64,000 nucleotides of DNA from Streptomyces goshikiensis (GCF_014650555.1 NZ_BMVE01000004.1:372001-436000); one strand, 5' to 3'; shown: positions 44,881 to 54,216, counted from the stretch's first letter. Notes: generated by a model from the sequence alone, not told the origin. Numbers and translations: made by a program.

Positions 44881-45423
44881 ATGCTCACGACCCTCCAGAC
44901 CACCTATACCGACACGCGTGCCGCCGATCTCGCCTGGGCCCTGGGACGGGAGCGGCTGCCCGCCCTGGCCGTGCTGAACCTCGATCTCGCGGGCGCGAAG
45001 GTGGAGTTGCGCCTGCTCGGAGCCTCCCACCAGGTGCTCCTGGAGGAGGGCGAGGTGCTCTGCTCGGAGACGGTCGCCTGTATGCCCGGCAGCAGTACGC
45101 CGCTGCCGCTCGGCGTCGCCAAGCGACTGGGCGACTGGGAGTACGAGTTCGCCGCCCGCGTCGAGAAGCTGTCGAGCGGCTCCTTCGCCGGGCGCGCCCA
45201 GGAGCTGCTGGCCCTCGTCGCGGATCACCCGAACGGGCTCGCCGGAACCTTCCCCGGCAGCCCGCACGCCTTCACCGCCCTGCTCGCGCAGCGTCACGAG
45301 GGGCAGGTGCGCTGGCGGACCTGGCACGCGTACCCGCAGGAGGGCCAGTTGGTCGCCACCCGCACCCGGGTGGGCGTACGGACGGGCGCGCCGGCCGACT
45401 CCCTGGCGCCGGCCGCGCGGTAG
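44881..45423 (+). CDS. DUF2617 family protein
   Basis: A 180-residue soluble protein starting MLTTLQTTYTDTRAADLAWA. The motifs LNLDLAGAKVELRLLGASHQ, ETVACMPG and YEFAARVEKLSSGSFAGRAQ fit DUF2617, a family common in high-GC actinobacteria; function is unknown. The ATG at 44881 starts the conserved N-terminus; the frame upstream to 44794 is Pro/Arg-rich. It lies 125 bases before the aminopropyltransferase-like gene on the same strand, and in Streptomyces the two often sit together, from memory. Confidence 0.8.
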   Translation: MLTTLQTTYTDTRAADLAWALGRERLPALAVLNLDLAGAKVELRLLGASHQVLLEEGEVLCSETVACMPGSSTPLPLGVAKRLGDWEYEFAARVEKLSSGSFAGRAQELLALVADHPNGLAGTFPGSPHAFTALLAQRHEGQVRWRTWHAYPQEGQLVATRTRVGVRTGAPADSLAPAAR

Positions 45424-45548
45424 CGGCGGGGCCCGGGGCCGGGGGCGTGAAAAGGCCGTCGTGGGTACGCCAACTGGTCTAAACGGTGCGCCACTTGCAC
45501 CCATGTGGGTGACCGGGTGTGGGTGGGTGGTGACGTACGGTTCCCCAC

Positions 45549-47192
45549 ATGATCGACCGTTCCGCCCCCGGCGGGGTGCTCCCGGCGCCGGAATCGCGGG
45601 GCGCCCCGACCGTCCCGGCGGCCGCCCTGCCCGTACGGCCCCGGACCGGCCGACTCCTCGTCCTGGCCACCGTGTTCATCTGTGCCGCCTGCGGGCTCGT
45701 CTACGAACTGGAGCTGCTCGCCCTCGGCTCGTACCTCATCGGAGACTCCGTCACCCAGGCGTCCGTGGTGCTCTCCGTCATGGTCTTCGCCATGGGAGTC
45801 GGCTCGCTGCTCGCCAAGCGGCTCAGACACCGCCCCGCGCTCGGCTTCGGCGCCATCGAGGCCGGGCTCGCACTGCTCGGCGGGCTCTCCGCCATGGCCC
45901 TGTACGCGAGCTTCGCCTGGCTGGGGGAGTCACAGCCCGCCCTCGTCGCCTTCTCCTTCGCCATCGGGGTGCTCATCGGCGCCGAGATCCCGCTGCTGAT
46001 GGTCCTCATCCAGCGGATCCGCCGGCAGGACGCGGGCGGGGCCGTCGCCGACCTCTTCGCCGCCGACTACGTGGGCGCCCTCGTCGGCGGGCTCGCCTTC
46101 CCGTTCCTGCTGCTGCCGGTGCTCGGCCAGCTCACCGGCGCCATGCTCACCGGCGGGATCAACGTGGTCGTCGGCGGCGGGCTCGTGCTGTGGCTGTTCC
46201 GCCACGACCTCAGCCGGCGCTGCCGCTGGCTGCTGATCGCCGTGAACCTCACCGTGCTCGCCGCGCTCTGCTCGGCCACCGTGCTGGCCGACGACTTCGA
46301 GCGGGTCGCCCGCCGCGCCGTCTACGGCGGGGAGGTGCGGGTCGCCGTCCAGACCGGCGTACAGGAACTCGTCCTCACCGGACCCTCCAGCGGCTCCCCG
46401 CGCTCCCTCGACCTGTTCCTCGACGGGCGGCTGCGGGTCAGCGGCTACGACGAGTACCGCTACCACGAGGCCCTCGTCCACCCCGCGATGACCGGCCCGC
46501 ACGCCCGGGTCCTCGTCCTCGGCGGCGGCGACGGCCTCGCCGCCCGCGAGGTGCTGCGCTACCCGGACGTCACCTCGGTCACCGTCGTCGAGATCGACCC
46601 CGGCGTGGTCCGGCTCGCGCGCACCGACCCGATGCTGTCCGCGCTCAACGGCCGGGCGTACGAGGACCCCCGCCTCGGGGTCGTCACGCAGGACGCGTTC
46701 CGCTGGCTGCGCGGGCCCGCCGCGCACGGCCGGTTCGACGTCATCGTCTCCGACCTCCCCGACCCCGGCATCACCCCCAGCACGAAGCTGTACTCCCAGG
46801 AGTTCTACGGGCTGGCCGCGCGGGCCCTCAGCCCCGGCGGCCGCCTCGCGGTGCACGCGGGGCCCCTCGCGACCCGGCCCCGGACCTACTGGACCGTCGA
46901 GTCGACGCTGCGCGCGGCCGGGCTGCGGACCGTCCCGTACAGCGCCGGCGGCCGCCTCTCCGGCTTCGCCGCCGGGCCGGACCGGGCGCAGGGCTCCAGG
47001 GGCGCGCCGCCGCAGGACTGGGGCTTCGTCCTGGCCGCGCACGAGGGGGCCCCGCCCCTGCGGGTGGACCGGGACACCCCCGGGCTGCGCTCGCTGTCCA
47101 CCGGATCGCTGCGGGACGCGGCCCGTGACGCGGAACGCAGCAGGATCCCGGGGCTGCCGCCGTCGACGCTGCCGCACCCGCGCTACTCCTGA
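45549..47192 (+). CDS. Membrane-bound spermidine synthase-like protein (polyamine aminopropyltransferase)
   Basis: A 547-residue protein. The N-terminal half has six or seven transmembrane helices ([20 protein letters not shown] onward). The C-terminal half is a Rossmann methyltransferase-like spermidine synthase domain: [49 protein letters not shown] and [12 protein letters not shown], where a D-L-P-D-P motif stands in the active site. Such fused proteins are annotated SpeE-like in actinobacteria. The amine acceptor and product are unproven, and polyamine binding at the membrane is inferred. The start ATG 45549 precedes a disordered 30-residue N-terminus. Confidence 0.85.
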   Translation: MIDRSAPGGVLPAPESRGAPTVPAAALPVRPRTGRLLVLATVFICAACGLVYELELLALGSYLIGDSVTQASVVLSVMVFAMGVGSLLAKRLRHRPALGFGAIEAGLALLGGLSAMALYASFAWLGESQPALVAFSFAIGVLIGAEIPLLMVLIQRIRRQDAGGAVADLFAADYVGALVGGLAFPFLLLPVLGQLTGAMLTGGINVVVGGGLVLWLFRHDLSRRCRWLLIAVNLTVLAALCSATVLADDFERVARRAVYGGEVRVAVQTGVQELVLTGPSSGSPRSLDLFLDGRLRVSGYDEYRYHEALVHPAMTGPHARVLVLGGGDGLAAREVLRYPDVTSVTVVEIDPGVVRLARTDPMLSALNGRAYEDPRLGVVTQDAFRWLRGPAAHGRFDVIVSDLPDPGITPSTKLYSQEFYGLAARALSPGGRLAVHAGPLATRPRTYWTVESTLRAAGLRTVPYSAGGRLSGFAAGPDRAQGSRGAPPQDWGFVLAAHEGAPPLRVDRDTPGLRSLSTGSLRDAARDAERSRIPGLPPSTLPHPRYS

Positions 47193-47294
47193 GCCCCCGG
47201 AGCCCCGGTCCGGGCGGCCGCCCGGGGCGGCCGGCGCGAAGAGGTTCGCGCCGGACCGGGCGCGCAGGCGTGACTCGTCGGTAGGCTCGGCCGC

Positions 47295-48122
47295 ATGGAG
47301 CATCAGGTGTTCGTTCCGGTACCGGCCGACAGCCTCCGCGCCGTGCTGCGCGATCCCGCCCGGGTCGCCCGCTGCGTGCCGGGGCTCCAGCAGGACGCCG
47401 ACGCCGAGTCCGGGCCGCTGTCGGGCCGGCTGAAGGTGCGCGTCGGCGGGAACACCGTGACCTACCGGGGGGCCCTGAGCATCACCGAGAGGCAGCCGGA
47501 CGTGTTCGCCGTCGACGGCGAGGGCACCGAGATCCGGGGCAGCGGGACCGTGAAGCTCTCCGTGGTGCTGCGGCTGACCACGGAGGGGGACGGGTCCCGG
47601 CTGGACTTCACCGCCGGTGCCACCGCCGACGGGCGGGCAGCCTCCTTCGCCCCCGAGGCGACCGTGACCGCCGTACGCCGCTTCCTGGACCGCGCCGCCG
47701 AGCACCTGGCGGCCGCGGCGGTGCTGAGCGATCCCGTCGCCGAGGCGGAGGAGGCCGCGGACGCCGCGGACGCCGCGGACGCCGCGGACGCCGCGGACGG
47801 TGATCCCGGGGACGTCGGCGAGGTCGTCGCCTCCGTGTTCGAGGCCGAGGTGCCGCCGCCGGCCCTGGATCCCTTCCTGGAGGGGGAGATCGAGGAGCTC
47901 GCCGCCCCGCGCCCGCCGGCCGAGGCCGCCCACGCCCGCCGCACCATGATCGGCCGCAGCGCCGAGGAGGTGGACCACGCACCCCCGCGCGGCCGCTACG
48001 CCCCGGTCCCCGCGCCCGCCTCCACCTCCGCCGGCCAGAACCTGCGCTGGCTGGCCCCGGCCGCGGCCCTCGCCGTGGCCTCGGCGGTCGTCCTGGGCCG
48101 CGCCCTGCGCCGCCGCCACTGA
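47295..48122 (+). CDS. SRPBCC/CoxG-like protein with C-terminal membrane anchor
   Basis: A 275-residue protein. Residues 1-145 form a START/SRPBCC domain of the CoxG type (HQVFVPVPADSLRAVLRDPA, RVARCVPGLQQD, RLKVRVGGNTVTYRGALSIT, and a terminal helix RRFLDRAAEHLAAA). A low-complexity acidic linker follows, including DAADAADAADAAD from a 9-base tandem repeat near 47756-47800. A terminal helix with RRR end (LAPAAALAVASAVVLGRALR) gives a C-terminal membrane anchor. A ligand-binding role is probable and its identity unknown. It lies 32 bases before the epimerase gene on the same strand. Confidence 0.82.
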   Translation: MEHQVFVPVPADSLRAVLRDPARVARCVPGLQQDADAESGPLSGRLKVRVGGNTVTYRGALSITERQPDVFAVDGEGTEIRGSGTVKLSVVLRLTTEGDGSRLDFTAGATADGRAASFAPEATVTAVRRFLDRAAEHLAAAAVLSDPVAEAEEAADAADAADAADAADGDPGDVGEVVASVFEAEVPPPALDPFLEGEIEELAAPRPPAEAAHARRTMIGRSAEEVDHAPPRGRYAPVPAPASTSAGQNLRWLAPAAALAVASAVVLGRALRRRH

Positions 48123-48153
48123 ACGGGGCCGTACAGGCCCTAATCTCGATCAC

Positions 48154-48939
48154 ATGAGTACGCAACTGACGGCCGGCGGGGCCGAGCTGACCATCGACCA
48201 GGACAACGGCTGCCGGATCAGCAGCCTGCGCGTCGACGGGACCGAGCTGCTGCGCCAGGGCCCGGACTTCGGCGCCTTCCCGATGGTCCCGTGGTGCGGA
48301 CGCACCGCGGGCGGCCGGTTCCGGGACGGCGGGGTCGTCCATGAACTCCCGCTCAACAACGGCCCGCACTCCATCCACGGGTTCGGCCGCGAGCACCCCT
48401 GGCGCCGGGTGCGCGCCAGCGACACCGAGGCGGCGTTCGTCTACGACCTCGCCGCCCCGTGGCCGTGGCCCGGCCGGGTCACCCAGAGCGTCGAGCTGAC
48501 CCCCGACGGCGCCACGCTCTCCATGGGCATCGAGACGTACGGCGACTCCTTCCCGGCGCAGGCGGGCTGGCACCCCTGGTTCCGCCGCAACCTCGGCACC
48601 GGCGAGGACGCGCGCCTCGACTTCCAGGCCGAATGGCAGGAGGAGAGGGGCGAGGACCACATCCCCACCGGGCGCCGCATCGACCCCAAGCCCGGCCCCT
48701 GGGACGACTGCTTCGGGATGCCGCACGGCGTGGACGTCACCCTCACCTGGCCCGGCGCGCTGGAGCTGAAGGTCCGCAGCCGCGACGAATGGGTCGTCAT
48801 CTACGACGAGCAGCCCGAGGCCGTCTGCGTGGAGCCCCAGTCCGGCCCGCCGAACGGCCTCAACAGCCTGCCCCGGCTGGTCACCCCCGTGGACCCCCTG
48901 GAGATCTCCACCACGTGGACCTGGCGGCGGCTGGGCTAG
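48154..48939 (+). CDS. Aldose 1-epimerase family protein
   Basis: A 261-residue galactose-mutarotase-like protein. Catalytic histidines can be placed in NNGPHSIHGFGREHPW and QAGWHPWFRRN, and the base Glu in EAVCVEPQSGPPNGLN. The substrate may be a hexose or a hexose-6-phosphate (YeaD-like). The ATG at 48154 opens MSTQLTAGGAELTIDQ. It precedes pyrE by 21 bases and is probably co-transcribed. Confidence 0.9.
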   Translation: MSTQLTAGGAELTIDQDNGCRISSLRVDGTELLRQGPDFGAFPMVPWCGRTAGGRFRDGGVVHELPLNNGPHSIHGFGREHPWRRVRASDTEAAFVYDLAAPWPWPGRVTQSVELTPDGATLSMGIETYGDSFPAQAGWHPWFRRNLGTGEDARLDFQAEWQEERGEDHIPTGRRIDPKPGPWDDCFGMPHGVDVTLTWPGALELKVRSRDEWVVIYDEQPEAVCVEPQSGPPNGLNSLPRLVTPVDPLEISTTWTWRRLG

Positions 48940-48960
48940 GGCGCAATTAAGCTCAGGCCC

Positions 48961-49500
48961 ATGAGTGAAGTACGGGATGCGCTGCTGCAGCAGATCAAGG
49001 ACAAGGCCGTCGTACACGGCAAGGTGACCCTCTCCTCCGGGCGGGAGGCGGACTACTACATCGACCTCCGCCGGATCACCCTCGACGGCGAGGCGGCCCC
49101 GCTGGTCGGTCAGGTCATGCTCGACCTGACCTCCGACCTCGACTTCGACTGCGTCGGCGGCCTCACGCTGGGCGCCGACCCGGTGGCGACCTCGATGCTG
49201 CACGCCTCGGCCGCCCGCGGGCAGCGCCTGGACGCCTTCGTGGTCCGCAAGGCGCAGAAGGCGCACGGCATGCAGCGCCGGATCGAGGGCACCGACGTCA
49301 AGGGCAAGCGCTGCCTGGTCGTCGAGGACACCTCCACCACCGGCGGTTCCCCGCTGACCGCCGTCGAGGCGGTCCGGGAGGCCGGCGGCGAGGTCGTCGC
49401 GGTCGCGACGATCGTGGACCGGGGCGCGGCCGGGGCCATCGCCGAGGCGGGCCTGCCCTACCTCACCGGCTACCTCCTTGAGGACCTGGGCCTCTCCTGA
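48961..49500 (+). CDS. pyrE: Orotate phosphoribosyltransferase
   Basis: A 179-residue enzyme joining orotate to PRPP to make OMP in pyrimidine synthesis. The PRPP loop is CLVVEDTSTTGGSPLTAVEA (about 118-137), and GKVTLSSGREADYYIDLRR and the flexible RKAQKAHGMQRRIEG loop are characteristic. Its terminator is a 36-base palindrome containing a parS site. It is likely in an operon with the epimerase. Confidence 0.97.
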   Translation: MSEVRDALLQQIKDKAVVHGKVTLSSGREADYYIDLRRITLDGEAAPLVGQVMLDLTSDLDFDCVGGLTLGADPVATSMLHASAARGQRLDAFVVRKAQKAHGMQRRIEGTDVKGKRCLVVEDTSTTGGSPLTAVEAVREAGGEVVAVATIVDRGAAGAIAEAGLPYLTGYLLEDLGLS

Positions 49501-49515
49501 CCTGCGCTTTTCCCA

Positions 49516-49551
49516 CCGGGCGGGGTGTTTCACGTGAAACACCCCGCCCGG
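49516..49551. promoter_or_regulatory. parS site embedded in a 36-base palindrome after pyrE
   Basis: GTTTCACGTGAAAC at 49527-49540 is a perfect parS sequence, the ParB-binding centromere motif of Streptomyces. It is the centre of a larger perfect palindrome beginning CCGGGCGGGGT and ending ACCCCGCCCGG, located 15 bases after pyrE, which would act as the pyrE terminator in RNA. The site thus serves DNA segregation and probably transcription termination. It supports a location in the origin-proximal part of the chromosome. Confidence 0.92.
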
Positions 49552-49682
49552 TTCGCGCCATGCGGGGTGGACAGGGGGGTGGAGTGAGGGGCTGAGTCTG
49601 GAAAGATGGAGCCGACGATGACGTCGCCCCCAGGTCAGGGCCCGCAATAAGCACACTCCCCGCACATCCAAGGAGCGGACAG

Positions 49683-50714
49683 ATGCCCATCGCAACCCCC
49701 GAGGTCTACAACGAGATGCTCGACCGGGCGAAGGCAGGCAAGTTCGCCTACCCGGCCATCAATGTGACCTCGTCCCAGACCCTGCACGCCGCACTGCGGG
49801 GCTTCGCGGAGGCCGAGAGCGACGGCATCATCCAGATCTCCACCGGTGGTGCGGAGTTCCTGGGTGGCCAGCACAACAAGGACATGGTCACCGGCGCCGT
49901 AGCCCTGGCCGAGTTCGCCCACATCGTGGCCGCCAAGTACGACATCACGGTCGCGCTGCACACGGACCACTGCCCCAAGGACAAGCTGGACGGCTACGTC
50001 CGCCCGCTGCTCGACATCTCCGCCGAGCGCGTGGCCCGCGGTCTGAACCCGCTCTTCCAGTCGCACATGTGGGACGGCTCCGCCGAGACCCTGGCCGACA
50101 ACCTGGCCATCGGCCAGGAGCTGCTCGCCAAGGCCGTCGCCGCCAAGATCATCCTTGAGGTCGAGATCACCCCGACCGGCGGCGAGGAGGACGGCGTCAG
50201 CCACGAGATCAACGACGAGCTGTACACCACCGTCGACGACGCGATCCGCACCGCCGAGGCCCTGGGTCTGGGCGAGAAGGGCCGCTACCTGCTGGCCGCC
50301 TCCTTCGGCAACGTGCACGGCGTCTACAAGCCGGGCAATGTCGTCCTGCGCCCCGAGCTCCTCAAGGACCTCCAGGCCGGTGTGAGCGAGAAGTACGGCC
50401 AGGCTGCCGGCAGCCAGCCGTTCGACTTCGTCTTCCACGGCGGTTCGGGCTCCTCGGCCGAGGAGATCGCCACCGCGCTGGAGAACGGCGTCGTGAAGAT
50501 GAACCTCGACACCGACACCCAGTACGCCTTCACCCGCCCGGTCGTCGACCACATGTTCTCCAACTACGCCGGCGTCCTGAAGGTCGACGGCGAGGTCGGC
50601 ACCAAGTCGAAGTACGACCCCCGCACCTGGGGCAAGGCCGCCGAGGCGGGCATGGCCGTCCGTGTCGCCGAGGCCTGCGCCAACCTGCGTTCCACCGGTA
50701 CCAAGCTGAAGTAA
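49683..50714 (+). CDS. fba: Fructose-bisphosphate aldolase, class II
   Basis: A 343-residue zinc aldolase interconverting fructose-1,6-bisphosphate and triose phosphates. It shows VALHTDHCPKDK (catalytic Asp and zinc His), AEFLGGQHNKDMVTGAVALA, AASFGNVHGVYKPGNVVLRP (zinc His) and VFHGGSGSSAEEIATALENG, in the expected order and length. The ATG at 49683 follows AAGGAGCGGAC. A strong terminator follows at 50781. It is a single gene. Confidence 0.98.
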   Translation: MPIATPEVYNEMLDRAKAGKFAYPAINVTSSQTLHAALRGFAEAESDGIIQISTGGAEFLGGQHNKDMVTGAVALAEFAHIVAAKYDITVALHTDHCPKDKLDGYVRPLLDISAERVARGLNPLFQSHMWDGSAETLADNLAIGQELLAKAVAAKIILEVEITPTGGEEDGVSHEINDELYTTVDDAIRTAEALGLGEKGRYLLAASFGNVHGVYKPGNVVLRPELLKDLQAGVSEKYGQAAGSQPFDFVFHGGSGSSAEEIATALENGVVKMNLDTDTQYAFTRPVVDHMFSNYAGVLKVDGEVGTKSKYDPRTWGKAAEAGMAVRVAEACANLRSTGTKLK

Positions 50715-50780
50715 GCGCCGCGGGCGGTTCGCGCCGCCCGCGCCGTGAGGCTGTCCGGCCGCCCGCCCGCCGGGCTGCCC

Positions 50781-50821
50781 GAAGGGGCCCGCACGTCCGT
50801 CAAGGACCTGCGGGCCCCTTC
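50781..50821 (+). terminator. Terminator after fba
   Basis: GAAGGGGCCCGCA and TGCGGGCCCCTTC form a perfect 13-base stem with a 15-base loop, 66 bases after the stop. A weaker GC hairpin (CGCGGGCGG / CGCCGCCCGCG) lies immediately after fba. Confidence 0.88.
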
Positions 50822-50900
50822 CGCTTGTCCTGATATCTTGCTTGGCAAAAGAACATACCCGAGAGAATGTAATGGCCGGGGGCAGGAGAGGCGCCGCGCG

Positions 50901-51611
50901 ATGAAGACAGAACGAGCCCAGGTCAAGCAGGAACGGGCGGTCCGCACCCGCCGGGCGATCCTGAACGCGGCGGCCGTGGTGTTCGAGGAGCACGGGTACG
51001 ACGCGGCGAAGCTCTCCGACATCGTCAACCTCGCGAACGTCACCAAGGGCGCGCTGTACTTCCACTTCGACTCCAAGGACGACCTGGCGCAGGCGGTCAT
51101 CGACGCGCAGACCCAGGAGGAGCCGGTGCCCCCGGCGCAGGAGTACAAGGCGCAGGAGTTCGTGGACTTCGGCATGGTCTTCTGCCACCGGCTGCGGCAC
51201 TCCGTGCTGATGCGGGCCAGTGCCCGGCTCACGCTGGAGAAGGCCGGCCGGGCCGCCCTGGACCACGCGGGTCCGTACCGGACGTGGACCGACCTGCACG
51301 TCGCCGTGCTGTCGGAGGCCAAGGCGCGCGGCGAGCTGCTGCCGAACGTGGACCCGGTGGTGCCGGCACGGCTGATCGTCGGCGCGTACGCGGGGCTGAA
51401 CATGATGTCCCAGGTGCTCGGACTGGACCTGGACGAGCAGGTGGCGGCGCTCTACACGCACGTGATGCCGAGCGTCGTGGTCCCGGCCGTGGCGATCCGG
51501 CTGGACACCGCGGGCGGGCGCGGGGCTCGGGCGCTGTACGGGCCGCAGGCCCTCCACCCCTGCGACGCAGGCTGTCCGACGGGCGTCCCGGCGCCGTCGC
51601 CGGGGGAGTGA
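50901..51611 (+). CDS. TetR-family regulator of the gamma-butyrolactone receptor (ScbR/ArpA-like) type
   Basis: A 236-residue TetR protein. The helix-turn-helix (about 15-60: TRRAILNAAAVVFEEHGYDA, KLSDIVNLANVTKGALYFHF) is of the ScbR/ArpA autoregulator-receptor kind, and the ligand domain keeps a Trp in YRTWTDLHVAVLSEAKARGE at the place of the receptor's conserved Trp. The C-terminal ~35 residues are disordered. Such proteins repress SARP and antibiotic genes until a butyrolactone binds. The next gene encodes a SARP-like protein. No butyrolactone synthase (AfsA-like) is nearby, so it may be an orphan or pseudo-receptor. AGGAGAGGCGCCGCGCG precedes the ATG. Confidence 0.85.
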   Translation: MKTERAQVKQERAVRTRRAILNAAAVVFEEHGYDAAKLSDIVNLANVTKGALYFHFDSKDDLAQAVIDAQTQEEPVPPAQEYKAQEFVDFGMVFCHRLRHSVLMRASARLTLEKAGRAALDHAGPYRTWTDLHVAVLSEAKARGELLPNVDPVVPARLIVGAYAGLNMMSQVLGLDLDEQVAALYTHVMPSVVVPAVAIRLDTAGGRGARALYGPQALHPCDAGCPTGVPAPSPGE

Positions 51612-51637
51612 CCGGAGGAAGGTCGCGCAGGGTTCAC

Positions 51638-51661
51638 AATAAAATCCTTCTGGGTATTATT
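51638..51661. promoter_or_regulatory. AT-rich inverted repeat in the SARP gene promoter
   Basis: AATAAAATCC-TTCT-GGGTATTATT is an inverted repeat with 8 of 10 arm matches, in a strikingly AT-rich patch (TATTATTTTTTAG follows) between the TetR and SARP genes. It overlaps the likely -10 region, so it is a good candidate operator for the upstream receptor-like repressor. The published autoregulatory-element consensus is only loosely matched. Confidence 0.45.
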
Positions 51662-51701
51662 TTTTAGCGGCGGCGACGCGACCCTGCCCAGGGAGAAGAC
51701 T

Positions 51702-52394
51702 GTGGACATTGACGTACTCGGAGCACCCCGGGTCACCGAGAACGGCATGCCCATCGTGCCGCCCACGCCCGAGTCCCGGCACGTGCTGGCCGTCCTGGCG
51801 GCCCATCCCGACCGGGTCGTCCCGGTGACCGTCCTCGCCGCCGAACTGGCCCACTCCGCCCCGCCCGGGCACACCCACGCGGCCCTCCAGGCCGGAGTCC
51901 GCCGCCTGCGCGAGCGTTTCGCGGAGGTCCTGGGCCCCGATTCGGTACGTACTCCCGAATCGGTGCTGTCCGAACGGCCCGGCGGGTATTTTCTCGACAG
52001 TGGCGGCGGCCGCTCCGACCTCCACGAGTTCGAACGCGAAGCGGGCGCCGGCTACCGCGCCATGAGCCGGGGCGACCACGAGCAGGCGGCCCGCCGGCTG
52101 CGCCGCGCCCTCGGTCTGTGGACCGGCCCCGCCCTCGACGGCATCCCCGCGGGCACCTGGCTCGGCGGCCGGATCGCCGCCCTCGACGCCAGCCGCGTCT
52201 CCGTGCTCGGCCAGTGGGTCGAGGCCGAACTCGCCCTCGGCCGCGGGCGGGAACTGCGCCGGGAACTCGCCCTCCTGATCTCCTCCCAGGGCGCCCGTGA
52301 ACGCCCCGACGGCACCTACCTGGCGGCGCTGCGGCGCGCCGAGGCCCGCGCCGGCTCCGGCCCCTGGTTTGACGCTCCGCAGCCAGCCGCCTAG
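51702..52394 (+). CDS. SARP-family transcriptional regulator (winged helix plus BTAD)
   Basis: A 230-residue protein. The N-terminal OmpR-like winged helix (about 1-90: MDIDVLGAPRVTENGMPIVP, VLAAELAHSAPPGHTHAALQ, AGVRRLRERF) is followed by a bacterial transcriptional activation domain (YRAMSRGDHEQAARRLRRAL, LWTGPALDGIPAGTWLGGRI, VEAELALGRGRELRRELALL). This is a short SARP lacking additional ATPase domains. SARPs activate secondary-metabolite genes. The start is GTG 51702 with GGGAGAAGACT upstream. No biosynthetic cluster adjoins, so targets would be elsewhere. The gene ends 46 bases before the GAF-PucR regulator. Confidence 0.85.
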   Translation: MDIDVLGAPRVTENGMPIVPPTPESRHVLAVLAAHPDRVVPVTVLAAELAHSAPPGHTHAALQAGVRRLRERFAEVLGPDSVRTPESVLSERPGGYFLDSGGGRSDLHEFEREAGAGYRAMSRGDHEQAARRLRRALGLWTGPALDGIPAGTWLGGRIAALDASRVSVLGQWVEAELALGRGRELRRELALLISSQGARERPDGTYLAALRRAEARAGSGPWFDAPQPAA

Positions 52395-52440
52395 TTTCGG
52401 ACATCTGACTGAAAAGAGCTGGTCAGACGGGGGGCAGGGC

Positions 52441-54216
52441 ATGAGCGACAACGGCTGCGCGGCGGACGCCGCCCTCGACCGGCACCGCGAGGGCACGCTC
52501 GCCGCCCTCGTGGACACGGTGCACGACCTGACCTCCCCGTACGACCTCGACGGCCTGCTCCGCATGATCACCCGGCGGGCCCGCCGTCTGCTCGGCTTCG
52601 ACATGGCCTGGGTCGCCGAGGCCCGGCCCGACGGCACGGCGTACGTACGCACCTCGGAAGGCGAGACCCGCGCGCTCAACGTGGGCCTCGAACTCGGCAC
52701 CGGCCGCGGCCTGGGCAGCCTCGCCCAGGAACGCCGCGCACCCGTCTGGACCGCCGACTACCTCACCGACGAGGGCATTCCGCACGGCGTGGGCATCGAC
52801 ACCGTGGTCCGCGCCGAGGGACTGCGCGCGATCGTCGCCGTCCCGCTGCGGCACGGCGACTCCTCCCTCGGGGCGCTCTACGGAGCCGAGCGCTCCGTAC
52901 GGAAGTTCACCTCCGAGGAGATCGCCGCGCTGCTCTCCCTCGCCGACCTGGCGTCCATCGCCATCGAGAAGGCCCGGCTGCTGGAGCAGACCCGGGACGA
53001 GGTCATCGAGCTGGAGCGGTTCGGCTCGCGCACCCACACCGCGCTCACCCGGGTCCGGTACCTGTGGGAGTGCCACGCCCGGCTGGCCGGGCTGGTCCTG
53101 GACGGGGCCGGCCTCGCGACGGTCGCGCGGGCCACCGCCGACGCGCTGGACGGCGTGCTCCAGGTACGGGATCCGGGCGGGCGGCCGCTGACGGTGACCG
53201 GCGAACTGCCCGACCTCGACGAGGAGTCCGTCTCCAAGGCGGGCCTCCAGGCCCTCGCCGACCGGCGCCCGGTCGGACTGCCGGGGGAGCTGTGGCTGGC
53301 GCCGGTGCTGGCGGGCGCGGAAGTGCTGGGCGTCCTGCTGCTCAGCGCGTCGGCGCCGCTCACCGACGAGGACGTACGGCTGTTGCAGCTGGCCGCGCAG
53401 TCCGTGGCCTCGCTGATGCTGATCCAGCGCGGAACGGCCGCCGCGGAAGGGCCGGTCCACGACGAACTGCTGACCGACCTGCTGGAGCGGCCGCACTCCA
53501 CCGACCTGCACCTGCTGGAGCGCACCCGGCGGCTCGGCATCGACCTCGACCGGCCCCACGTCGTCGTGGTGGCCCGGCCGGAGGGCGGCGAACTGGGCAA
53601 GGCGGTGGCCTGGGCCTCCTCGTACGCCTACCGGATGGGCGGGCTCAAGGGCGTCCGCCGGGGCCGCATCGTGCTGGTGCTCCCGGGCGACGACGCCTCG
53701 GCCGCGGCGCGCGCCGTCTCGGCCGACCTGTCGCCGCTCCTCGGACACGCGGTGTCCGCGGGCGCGGCGGGCCCGGCGGCGGGCGCCGGCCAGGTGGCGC
53801 GGGTGTACGCGGAGGCGGTCCGCTGCCTGGACGCGCTGACCGCGCTCGGCGGCGCCGGGGGCACCGCGTCGCCGCGGGAACTGGGCTTCCTCGGGCTGCT
53901 GCTGTCGGCCGACCACGACGTGGAGGGGTACATCGCCTCGACGATCGGGCCGGTCCTGGAGTACGACGCGGAGCGCCTCACGGAACTGACGGCCACCCTC
54001 AGCGCGTACTTCGCCTCGGGCGGCAGCCCGACGCACGCCGCGGAGGCGCTGCACGTGCACCCCAACACCGTCTGGCGGCGTCTGGAACGCATCGCGGAAC
54101 TCCTCGGCCCCGACTGGCAGAAGCCCTCCCGCGCCCTCGAACTCCAGATGTCCCTCCGCCTCCACAAAGCCCGCACCTCCCTCCACTCCCGCCGCACCAC
54201 CCCCGCGGACGACTGA
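52441..54216 (+). CDS. GAF-domain PucR/CdaR-type transcriptional regulator
   Basis: A 591-residue regulator. The GAF domain occupies about 35-190 (LDGLLRMITRRARRLLGFDM, VVRAEGLRAIVAVPLRHGDS). A second sensor-like region follows, then a GGDEF-like degenerate portion. The C-terminal PucR helix-turn-helix is LTATLSAYFASGGSPTHAAE followed by ALHVHPNTVWRRLERIAEL. Members act on metabolic operons in response to small molecules. The ATG at 52441 has AGACGGGGGGCAGGGC just upstream. It may be co-transcribed with the SARP gene. The C-terminus has a short basic tail. Confidence 0.85.
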   Translation: MSDNGCAADAALDRHREGTLAALVDTVHDLTSPYDLDGLLRMITRRARRLLGFDMAWVAEARPDGTAYVRTSEGETRALNVGLELGTGRGLGSLAQERRAPVWTADYLTDEGIPHGVGIDTVVRAEGLRAIVAVPLRHGDSSLGALYGAERSVRKFTSEEIAALLSLADLASIAIEKARLLEQTRDEVIELERFGSRTHTALTRVRYLWECHARLAGLVLDGAGLATVARATADALDGVLQVRDPGGRPLTVTGELPDLDEESVSKAGLQALADRRPVGLPGELWLAPVLAGAEVLGVLLLSASAPLTDEDVRLLQLAAQSVASLMLIQRGTAAAEGPVHDELLTDLLERPHSTDLHLLERTRRLGIDLDRPHVVVVARPEGGELGKAVAWASSYAYRMGGLKGVRRGRIVLVLPGDDASAAARAVSADLSPLLGHAVSAGAAGPAAGAGQVARVYAEAVRCLDALTALGGAGGTASPRELGFLGLLLSADHDVEGYIASTIGPVLEYDAERLTELTATLSAYFASGGSPTHAAEALHVHPNTVWRRLERIAELLGPDWQKPSRALELQMSLRLHKARTSLHSRRTTPADD

